Below are positions 23,010 through 33,600 of a DNA stretch of 64,000 bases, piece by piece. The notes below the pieces were generated by a model. The model searched no databases and was not told the DNA's origin. It saw only the letters and a list, made by a program, of their open reading frames with translations. The position numbers were made by a program, and so were the translations under genes. Origin of the DNA: Certhia americana (Eukaryota > Chordata > Aves > Passeriformes > Certhiidae); NCBI GenBank assembly GCA_018697195.1, contig JAGMWU010000131.1, forward strand, positions 1 to 64,000. The letters run 5' to 3'. Within the stretch, counting starts at the first letter, position 1, and each line of letters opens with the position of its first letter.

Positions 23010-24800
23010 GAGGTGCACCAGGTGTGTTGGCAGCAGCGTGTGTGCACGTGTGTGTTGGTGTGAAGGATGAGGGGGTGGAAACACATCTGTGAGCAGAAAC
23101 CGTGGTGTGTGCTCCAAAGGATGATGGCAACATGTGTGTGGATGTGTGGGAAAAAGCCTGCCTGGAGTTTTGGGGTGGTGGTGGTGGGGTTGTGCTATTG
23201 GCACACGTGTGTGTGAGTTTCCCCCAAGCCTACTGGAACAAGCCCAGCTGCAGCAGAGCCCCAGGAGAGCTGTGGGGTTGCAATTCCTGCAGCCTGTCCT
23301 GCTTTCCACATGCACCTTCACTCTGCACTGTCATTTCTGCATTAATACATGAATAAACACCACCTTCAGCTGCCCACCAGCAAGGTAGGCTCTGGGTGTG
23401 CAGCCCTTCATGGCTGGATATTCTCTGCGTTTTCCCAACAAATCAATGTTGAAGATGATGGCACATGGCACAGTCACTGGCCTGTGGTTCTATCTCTGTC
23501 AGATGCACACAAGCATTTATGGAGTTTGTAATGGAAATAAAATACTTCATTATAAGCGGCTTCAAAATTAAGAGACAGAAGCTTGGCTTTTTGAAGCAAC
23601 CAATAGAAAAGGCCAATGAAGTTTCTAGAAGTGAGAGATAATTTTCTTAGTCAAATGATGCACTATACACAGCACAGGGAAGTATTTCACACCTTCACCA
23701 AAAGCAAATTCAGCATTAAGCGGCAAGTTGCTTGCTCGACCTGCCTTCAAGGTGATTCTGTTGTGCGTGAGGACACAGAGGATGGATCTTTATGCAGTTT
23801 GCACCTTGCAGCTCCTAAAGCCAGGGAAAAGGAAGCACGACATAGCCTAGAGGGAAATAGTTTAAAGAAAATTCATTAGTCTTTAGTAAAAGCTAAACCC
23901 AAGGATGACAATTTTAAACAGGTGTTTAGAAGTGAAAAGCCTGGTACAGGGGGAGGTTTAGCTCTGCCAGCAGCAGTGCAGGAAGGCACTTCCATTTTAT
24001 CCATCCATCTTTTTATATAAAACATGGACTCTTAATTTAGGATCCTGTTAGGTGACAACCAAGTCTGGGAAAATGATTCAGTTAGAACCTGTGCCAAAAG
24101 AGAAACACGTTTGCCATCTGAATCATCCTGGCAGGAAAGACAGAAGGGTGTTAAATTCAATATGGATCTCTAATAACTGAACACAAATGAAGGAAAACCC
24201 CCATCTGTGTTGTTCCAAAGAAGTGCTTTTTATTAACAGGCTTTAAGATGTGACATTTATAGAACAGAAATATGTACCTGTACTCCATGTAAGGAAAACC
24301 TGTTGGAAACCAAGGGATAAAAATAAATTCATTCAGAAATAAAACTGAAATAGTCCCTGAGCATTTTTTCCATGCACCCCTGGTTTCTCTAAAATTTTCA
24401 GTTCTCAGAAGTTTCAGCCTGCAAATGTCACCTCAATTTATCATCCTTTGAAAGGCTGCTCTGCCCCTCACCAGGTGAGCAGCAATGAGCTGCCCCAGTT
24501 TCTTCATGTTCAAAATGAAATGTGAGCATGGTAATTATTAACAAATTTAATATCTGCAGAATTCTGTAACAATCAGTGCAGTATAATACAGTTACAACTC
24601 AGTGACAATAACTGGAGGAAGTTCTGACCCTCACTGCAACCCCTGAACTTTGAAGATAGCCAGAAATCCACATCCTCAATCCATCAAAGTGCAAACACCA
24701 GGCTCTCAGATATGAGCATCTGCAGTAAAATCTCACAATGTTTGTGAGATCACAAAACCAGAGATCACAAAAGTTTTGTAATGATGTGCAGTGGTCTGTA
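23010..24800. other. Intergenic, no gene seen
   Basis: Non-coding sequence right of the LTR. 23030-23220 is GT-rich low-complexity DNA (GTGTGTG and GGTGGTGG runs). The remainder looks like unique sequence with only short chance open frames. Confidence 0.6.
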
Positions 24801-27383
24801 AAGCTTCTTGCTGGCTCTCTGCTTTCCTGGTGCCTCTCTCCTAATTTTTCTTTTGCTTGCTTTGTTTTTTGAAAAGCAGAGGTTACAGGGAGAGGGGAGA
24901 GCAGCAGAGCTGGAAGCAGGAAGGTTTAATCACCTCTCCTGTGTGGCTGCACACGGATGTTGTTTCTCTCTTCTGTGCCTCTCTAATATCAACAAGCACA
25001 GCTGGCCTGGTTTTGATTCCGGTAATGCAGATCTAAATCCAGGCACCCTCCACCCTATAAAGCCAAAAGAGTTACTATTAATTAGATCAGCGTGGCTGAG
25101 AGGAGAATCCGGGATTAGCTTCCCATTCACCCCGCCGGGAAGGGGAGCAGCACGCTGGAGTGGCTGTGCCTCTCTGAGAGCAGGAGCTCACAGGTTGTGG
25201 GATCAGCTCACAGCAGCACTGGGTGAGGGAGGGCAAGGGGAAGGGGTTGTGCAGAACAACAGCCAGGATGAAATTCAACCAAAACATTGAAATCTGGTGG
25301 GTGATGCGTTCCCTCCCTTTTTCAAAAGGGAAGATTTTAAAAATCAGAACCAAATATGTACAAGTGTGTGTGGAGAGAGAGAGCTCTAACAGTGAATCTT
25401 GTTTTGTACCTCTGCTGCCAGACATCCTATTGGAGGAGCATCAGTTGAAATCCTCTCAGCCTGATCCTGCTCAGTGGCACCATCCAAGCCAGCATTCCTC
25501 CCGCAGGGCTCTTCTTGAGCGCTGCCTTTGGTCCCTTTGCTGCACTTTACCAACAGCCTCTAAGATAATTAGCAGTCATCAGATGAGAATTAATTTTTAA
25601 CAAACTTCTCCCTGCGTGGGAGAGGGAGTGGAAAGCTCAGTGAATGGCAGGAAAAGTCTGTGCAGGGAGTGACGACAGGTCCTTTTCTCGTCCTCCGAAA
25701 AACAGTGACATTACCAAGGATTTATTTACAGAAGCTGGGAGGAATAAGGGAGATGCTGTCAGCTCCTTAAGGCAGAGATTGGTTTTAGTTATTGTTTCTC
25801 CTTTGTTTGCACAACACTTGGGCTGGGGTGCTCCTGGTACCGGAGGAAACCTCCTTGCAGAACAAGGAACGTCTGATGACGAGTGCTGAAACCGATGCCC
25901 AGACACCAACTGAGGAGGAGCAAGCAGGTCAGGATCCAGGAGATGCCTAATCCAGCCTGACATTTGGGTTTGGAGGAGCAGAAAGTGGGAGCTGCTGTGA
26001 GCTGCATCTCTGTGCATGGAGAGGGGCACAGCACACAGATCCATCCTGTCATTCAGCTGCAGCTTCCCAGCAGGGAAATGGTGCTGAGCAGAGCGTGGCC
26101 AGCTGTGTCCCAGCTGTGTCCCACTGGCCTGCATCGCCTTAGGGTCACGACTTTACAGCCGGGTGCTCAGGAGCACCAGCAGTTGTTTTTAGTAGGAGAC
26201 AGCATCATCTGCAAATAGCTCCGGCTCTGCCTTGCTTTGGCTCCCTCAGCAGCAGGCAGCCAGAAGGGTTTTGCATCCCTTGGATCATATATTGCCCAGA
26301 AAGCTAATTTAGTGCAAGCTGCCCTTATCTCATCCATTAAATGTGCAAGTGAATTGACCTACTCCCTGATCGTAAAACATTGCTACAGTTGCTGGCTGGG
26401 AGAAGGCGTCTGCCCCTTACTCAGCTCCCTTATCCCACTTTACCAACCAGACTCTTAGTAAGTCCATTATTTTTCAGCATTAATTCATGAGATGGCCATT
26501 AGCCAGAATTCTGTGACTGTACAAACAAGGGCAAAAGCAGTTCCCACCTTTCAATTATAGCATGGGTCTTTCCCAGAAACCTGGGGAGTAAGGGTTCTCA
26601 TTCCAATCAGAAAGGGTATAATTAAGGTCCAGAAAAGCGTTCAAAAAACTCTTCAACTAGACAGCTAAACTTAGACAATTAGTCCACAAAGCAAAAACGG
26701 ACGAGCTGCAAATAACCTAGAAACAATAGAAGAAGAACAAACACTTTTTTTTCTCGGACAAAAGAAAACTTGTAAAATCTACATTTTAAGACTTGCACGG
26801 ATTCCCCCCAAAATTAAGAAGTACACCCTGCGATGACTGACAGGTTTAGATGTGTATGCTCAGGCTCTGCTTACTGTATTCCATCAGGGATCATCAGGCA
26901 AAAAACCACTGACCTCTGTGTTCAGGGAACAAAACACGCATCCCCTCTCCTGTCGGTGCTGTCAGCCCCGCTGGATGTGCTGAGCCCATTACCGAGCATT
27001 AGCGCTCGTCACACACATTTACACACAAGCCATGATTGCTGCCTTTCAGGGCAGTGATAAAACCGATCTGGAGAAGCAGATTCGCAATGGGAGATGTGCC
27101 CTTGGGCCAAAGAATCATTAAATTATCAGCATCAAGAAACCTACTGCAATGTGACTTGACAGCTGTAAAGTAGGGCTGTACAGGACTAGGCTGAGGCTGT
27201 TTACTCTGGATTTTTTTAAACCTGGCCTACACTGAGTTTTTTCCCCCTTCTGAATCATTTCCCATCATTACTGAGTCTGATCACCTTGCACAGCCCCGTG
27301 CTGCCACAGTCCTCCATCCCCTCCTCATAATAAGCAGTGCTCATGGGAAGACAGCTTTCAATCTGGTTGGACAAAGAGTGGGA

Positions 27384-27430
27384 GAAATCATAGAAGTATT
27401 AAAGTTGGAAAATATCTAAATATAGGATTC
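27384..27430 (-). repeat. Possible antisense CR1 3' tail
   Basis: The stretch aaatcatagaagtattaaag then ttggaaaatatct resembles the reverse complement of the CR1 3' end (consensus aatcatagaatcatt...ggttggaaaagacct). It is short and diverged. Confidence 0.4.
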
Positions 27431-27813
27431 CTTTTGCTGAGATTCGAGGCAGGGAAATATTAAATAACTTGCCAGAGCACACTGGGAAGCTGAGCTACAT
27501 TGCCTGAGGGCCTGCCTCACATTTTAAGAGAGATGATCTCTGTTCCTGTGGAACAGAATATGCTCATTGTTAGCTCGGGAAGTACAGATGCCTGTAATCT
27601 GTCTTTTAAAAAGGGCTTTTAATGACCAGGAAACAGCACAAAGATCTGAGCTTGCCTTATAAACCCAAACCACGTACAGCCTGTAAGCACGGCATTCCAC
27701 CACCCCACAACTCAGCTGCTCCGTGGTCTCTAGGTGAGGGAAAGCGAAGGGAGTTTATTTTATCTTCCCTGATGGTGGCTGGTAATGACCTGCGAATTGG
27801 TGTCTTGTGTAGC

Positions 27814-27839
27814 TTTTTTTTTTTTTTTTTTTTTTTTTT
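27814..27839. repeat. T26 homopolymer
   Basis: An uninterrupted run of 26 T. No retrotransposed gene is recognised beside it. Confidence 0.95.
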
Positions 27840-30096
27840 AGGATGTAAAACAATTAGGTCTGGTCCCCAGTCAGAGTTTTGCTCCTTGTGTCTGGGAGGG
27901 TTTTTGTGCTTGCTGCCGGGGAGCGCTGGGTATCTGGGAGTTGTAAAGATGTCTGTGGTTTTATTGCTAGATTTTTACAAACCTCAGGTTTGTATTTTTA
28001 TTATGGTTGCTGCTGTGAGGACATTAAAAAAAAAAAAAAATATCGTGTTTCTCTTCGAGATTACATTTCACTCTGTTGATCTTTCTCTTGACATTCCAGG
28101 GAGTTGGGGGATACTGGCAAAACATGCAGGGTAAGCAAAGGAGATCTCCTTCACCCCAAATCCTGCCTTTGCCAAACTGGGGAGGCACAGGATGTTTTCA
28201 TTTATTAAATTAACATAGACTTGGGCTGGTGAGAAGCAGTGTCTGAACAGAGCAGGGCTTGCTGTGATGCTAACAGCCCTAGACAGTGCCATTTTCCCTC
28301 TCCTGTTAGAGCTGCTGAATCTTTTCCCAGCCTTCTTTTTTGCTCAGCCAAACCTTATCTAAATATTCTCTTCTTGGGGCAACAGACAAATTGCACAGCT
28401 GTTTAACTGTCACTGTTTCAGACCTGTTTTCAGACTGCAGGGTTGTGTTTCAGATTGATTAGGCAAATGATACACAAAGAGGAAATCTCCCCCTTCCATC
28501 TCTTAGCTGAGACTAATGGTGAAGCTGAGATGTAGAGATGTGCTGGCATTTGGCTGCTGTAGAGCCGTATCAATTCTCTGTTCTCACTAGTCAGGGGAAT
28601 TCTAAAATCTTTTCATCTTGCCTTAAAGATACAGAATTGGTTTCCATCAGCTTGCTGAAAAAAACCCAAAAAAGGCACGTAGAAACCTGCAAACTTGAAA
28701 CCCGTGGTCAGTCTCAGCTCGTATCTTTTTATTATGTTCACTTTCAAAGGACCCCAAAGAACTTGGCAGCTATTAAGGAGGTGGTGATAGAGCTGTAAAT
28801 TACATGGCAGTGCCCTGGAAAGAGCCAGTTTCAGTATTTGGAAAGAAGAAAGCTAAAGTCAATTTACTGTGTGAGCTGTTGCAAACACTCAGACTTTCTG
28901 ATTGATAGGATGAGGATGGGAGCAACTTAGGACAGAAAAAAAATTGATGCTGGGAGTTATCCTGGATTATTTATTATCAGAGATGGTTCATTCCAGGCAC
29001 TGATAATGACAGTGCTGTAGTCACCAAGTCTCAGCTTTAAATAAACTATTTATGGGTACCATTAAAATGCTGTTGCTCGTGTCCTCAACAGATTTGGCCG
29101 GGATGGACTTTGAGATAACACTGGGATGAGTGGCTGCTTGAAAAATTGTCTGGAGCCTTTGCAGGGTTCAGGGTGCTGGTTTTCCTTCTGCTCTGTGACC
29201 TTTAGCAAGGCAGTTCCCCTCTCTCTGCCCACCTCCTGCCTGCCCGGGGCTGCCTCAGGCTGTACAAATCTGCAGTGCCTGGAACAGCAGGACAGGGATG
29301 TTGGTAGAGGCTTCTTGGCAGCCGAGGGATGCCAGCAGCAGATAATCACCAACTGGAGTCATCGGGTTTGCATAAACACAAAGCTGCTCCATCAGAGACA
29401 GTCTGTGCCCTGAACAGACTCTCTGGGCCTTCTGTGAGCCCCTGCTGACAGCAGATCTGTCCCTGGGGCAGGTTCCTCCCTGAGCCTCTGCACACGCCTG
29501 GGGCACGAACAGTGCCAGGCTCCAGGGAATGTTTGTGAATAAAACCAGAGAAGATATAAAGCTTTGGTTTTTGTTTTTGTGTTTTTCCACGCAGGGTATG
29601 GTGGTTTGGCATCTGTCAGGCAAACAGATTAAGAACAGATGGGGAAAAATGTGAAACCCCGTTGATCTCCAAGGGATTATTTCAGAAACACGGGGAACAA
29701 ACGTATGCTGGATTCTGGCCCCTGCTCTTACGTCCTTTCTGCAGGCATTGCCCCAGACGTGTTTTGTGCTGGTGAACAGTTCTGCCCCTGTTCCTTGGGC
29801 ACCTCCAGTCTGCCCCTCTTATGCTGCTGTCCCTTCCAGCCCCACCTCAGGCCCTACCTGGGCTGCCCCAGGGAGCTACCTGGGGTTCCTTCCCCTGCAA
29901 AGTCGGGGAGACGGGCTGCACCCTGCCCTGACCCTGCAGGCACAGAGACCCTGACCCCTTCCTTGGTCCATGCTGGAGGTTCCCAGCTCTGGTGGTTGGT
30001 TTATTGTCCCTCTTTAAAGCCAGCTCAGGTCACCAACATTCCCGATCCCATTCCCGAGCTCTCCAGGGCCGGCCCCGCGCGCAGTTCCGCCCGCAG

Positions 30097-30110
30097 CCAG
30101 CAGAGGGCCC
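30097..30110 (+). promoter_or_regulatory. CTCF-like motif
   Basis: CCAGCAGAGGGCCC matches 13 of 14 positions of the CTCF core CCASYAGRKGGCRS. It lies in a small CpG-rich block (30060-30160), about 55 bp before the G-rich minisatellite. Binding is not shown by sequence alone. Confidence 0.5.
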
Positions 30111-30163
30111 CCGCCACCCGCGCACAGCGCCTGCCCCGCGCTGGGGACGGGCAAGGAGGGAAC

Positions 30164-30615
30164 GGGTCGGGAATGGAAAGGGAATGGAAAGGGAATGGAT
30201 AGGGAACGGGTCGGGAATGGAAAGGGAATGGATAGGGAATGGANNNNNNNNNNGAACGGGTCGGGAATGGAAAGGGAATGGATAGGGAATGGAAAGGGAA
30301 TAGTTCGGGAACGGGTCGGGAATGGAAAGGGAATGGGTCGGGAATGGATAGGGAATAGTTCGGGAACGGGTCGGGAATAGTTTGGGAACGGGTCGGGAAA
30401 GGGTCGGGAACGGGTTGAGAACAGTTCGGGAATGGGTCGGGAATGGGTTGGGAATGGGTCGGGATGGATAGGAAATGGGTCGGGAATGGACAGGGAACGG
30501 GTTGGGAATGGGTTGAGAATAGTTTGGGAATGGATTGGGATAGTTCAGGAATGGGTTTGGAATGGACGGGGAATGGGTCGGGAACAGTTTGGGAATGGGT
30601 CAGGAATGGGCCAGG
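30164..30615. repeat. 11-bp G-rich minisatellite (GGGAAYGGRWM) with assembly gap
   Basis: Tandem 11-bp units such as gggaatggaaa, gggaatggata and gggaacgggtc, grading rightward into gggaatgggtc/gggaatgggtt variants. Ten N interrupt it at 30244-30253. Long open frames across it on both strands are repetitive translations and not genes. Confidence 0.95.
30244..30253. other. Assembly gap (10 N)
   Basis: Ten undetermined bases within the minisatellite. A round number suggests a placeholder, so the true array length is unknown. Confidence 0.98.
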
Positions 30616-33600
30616 ATTGGCCGCCCACAGGCACCGTGACAGCGCAGGTTGGACCCGGAGGAAAAGGTTAAATCTCAGGGAAGAGCTAAAGAAGCACAGG
30701 GACCTTTGGCAATGCCAACACCCCCTGTGTGATGTGAACTCACCCATCTGATCAGGGAGCACTTCTCTCTCTCAATCCCCCCTTCTTTAGGGGCCTGGGA
30801 CCCACACACAGAACACGGAGCCAGAACAGTTTAAAGCTATGTACATCACATCTGTGCTCAAGAAATAAATCAGTTCCTCAGTTCCTGAATGGTGCTGTGG
30901 GAGATGCTCATGGTGCCTGGATGAGGCTGGGTTTTGGTCCACTGGCTACCCCTTTCCCCTCTGACTATCCTCTGTACTGGAGAGAAATACGGATTTTACT
31001 CCTGGCCCACAAAGGAAATCTTGGTCTTCAACGAGCCATTGATCAAAATACCTGGAGCTGGAAAGGGAACACAGAGGAATGTGCAGAGAAACATACCTAA
31101 GTCTTGGAGAAAGTACTGCTGCCTTTCACCACAAATGGGCCTCGATACAGCTCTCCTGAGGAATACCTGGATAACATGGAACATTCTAGGCATGGAGGCA
31201 GCACTTCATGGGCTGAGTGGTGCTGGAGCTGAGCCTGGACATGACCTGTGGACTCTGCACCCCTCCAGGGGCTCTCATGGCCACCTTGGCTCTTGCCAGT
31301 ATTGCAGGAATAATCAGGGCTACAAGGCACGGGGCTCCATCACCTCCCACTGATCCCAGGCTGCCTGTAACTGGGATCAGCTGTAGGAGGGCACCCAGGA
31401 GGTCCCACTTGGCTCAACAATTAAAACTGTCTCCATCCCAGAATCAGCACAAGCCAAATCTCTGTGCAACAACTTCAGGGATCCATTTTCAGGAGCAGAA
31501 CCAGCTGAGGTGCCTGGCTAACCAGGGGAAAGATCAGCCAACATCCAGGTGGACCTTGGGTCCATAACAGAGGCCAGACCCCTCACTGGCCATAAAAGTC
31601 TTACATTAGGCTTTAAAGAATTGTTAGCTGTAATTAAGCAGCTTTCTGGTCCCATCAGCTAGATGTAACAATCCCTCCTAGCCCATTAGCAAAAGGAGCT
31701 GGCAAGCCTGGATTTGATGACTGACTGAACAATATGAAGAGGTGGTGATTTGCTGGCGATGTGTTAAAACAGGCAACAAATCAGCTGGCAGCCTGCACTG
31801 GACTGAAACAAAATCAAAGCAAGAGGCAGATGACTTTGAATGGGCTCCAAAGGTCACAGAGAAACAAGCAAAAACTGATAAAGTTCACAGGAAAACAGAG
31901 CGAGCAGAAGGAGCACTGCATCTTCTTGGCACTGGGAGCAGTTGGCATCTGACTTGGAACGAATATATTTCTGAGTTAAAAAAATACATTTATCTGGAGG
32001 GAAGCTGGAGGCATAAAACCCAAAATGAACTGGTGCATGTGAGCTTGGCTGTTCCAGCACTGGGAAAGCGTGCAGGGACTGTGGTGCTGGCAAAGGCAGA
32101 GTTGCTGTGGAGCTCCAGTGCCTCAGGGACGGTGACATTTGAGAGGCAGAATCAGTGGTGGCTGTCCCCCACGGTGGGTGCAAGGGGTGACATCTGCAGG
32201 ACTGTAACTGCACCTCATGGGTGTCACTGTCCCATCAGTCACAGGTCAGGAGAACAACGCAGAAGAATCAGCTCCAACACTAGAGCTCAGGGTTCGATGG
32301 TCCTTACATGAGGCAAGATGGAACCACGTGTGAAAAAAGAAGCAAAAAAAGTCCCTTTGCACTAAGGATGCACCAAAGTGGAAAAAGCACTGCCAGGCCA
32401 GTGCCAGGAGCTCAGAACATCCCGGTGGTGGGATGAACATCCCGAAGGTGGGATGCCTAGAGCAGAGGAGGATGAGTGTTAGTTGGTACTTTCCTAATTA
32501 CAGGATCTGCTAAGCTATTTTAAGCCATGTTCCATGCAATATTGAAACACACAAGTTTTCATCTTTTGGCAGTTTGGTTGGTACAGCATCTAATTATCCC
32601 TGCAGCTTTGGGATGGTAGAAAATGCTCTTCAGACACCCAACAGAGATAAAATAGATAGAAAACGTGCAAGCATTCCCTTCTCTCTTGGACTTTGGCGAG
32701 GGCAGAATCCAGCTCCTACAGTAACTCCTGCACATTTGTCTTAGTATTTGCATGAGGAAGCATCTGTAGGAGGCTTGGAGCAGCCAAGCCCAGAGAAATG
32801 GGCTTGGGAATGATTTTTACCAGTTCCTCCCAGTGCTGTGACATGAGGAGTTCAACTCAGTGTGTGAGTTGCAAACTTTCATTAATTCCTGAGGGGGTTG
32901 GAGCTCCTGAGGGCATCACCTTCCTGCAACCAGCAATCTTCAACCTGGACATCAGAAATACCCCAGTCTACATGCCAAACCAGGAGCTTCTGACTGCCCC
33001 CAGCTAATGACACTGGGCTTTTGGGATCCATGGGAGAGACCTTCATGAAGATCACAGCCTGAAGTCTCTTAGAAAGGAATGTCTGGGTTTTGTAATGCAA
33101 AAAAAATCCTATATTCTGTAAGGCCTTGCATATCCCTGCCATGGGGTTGTGGGGGGTTCATGGGAGGGAGGGATTGTATCAGTGCTGTCTGGTTTGGGTG
33201 GAGGAGTAGGTGGTGGATGATGCCATTCCAATTCCTAGCAGGAATCTGGATGTGTCTGTGCTGGGAAATTGCAAAATAGAACATTGTGCTAATGAATGCC
33301 AAACAGGAGGGGTTTCAATATACATCATCAGAATAACCTTTAGCAACCACTAGATGCCTTCCATCCATGAGTGTCTCATAAGGAGTATTTATATTTATTA
33401 TGTGGCAATGGAAATCCATCTCGAGAGCGAGCTGCCCAGTGCAACCATAATGCCCAGTTAGGACTGGATTGTCCAACGTGCACAGAATGAAACACCCTCT
33501 GTTCATTCACACTCTGGGAGTGCTGGTTTCACCACTGGCAGCCCTCTGCACTAACTAAAATACCTCTGAGCCAGTCCAACAAATTTTTTTCCCAGGTTTG

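Larger units (their letters stand above)
24800..30060. other. Intergenic, possible conserved non-coding elements
   Basis: No gene is supportable. It includes a T26 tract (27814-27839) and an A14 tract (28026-28040), an antisense CR1-tail-like stretch near 27384, and AT-balanced, low-repeat blocks around 24955-25130 and 26270-26400 rich in homeodomain-type TAAT cores. Confidence 0.5.

Noticed and set aside
24808..25290. 160-codon frame with a hydrophobic start resembling a signal peptide
   Set aside because: The hydrophobic start is followed by low-complexity, unfamiliar sequence, and other frames over the same interval are also open. There is no supporting exon structure.
30025..30762. 245-codon minus-strand frame of PFPTHSQ-like repeats, and matching plus-strand frames
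   Set aside because: It is the translation of the 11-bp minisatellite and even crosses the N gap. It is not a gene.
30897..31353. Possible retroviral-like frames near 31 kb
   Set aside because: The short frames look vaguely polyprotein-like, but no conserved gag, protease or polymerase motif is present and no LTR is nearby.
31742..32311. 189-codon plus-strand frame
   Set aside because: The composition is non-coding-like, no family is recognised, and there is no promoter or poly(A) context.
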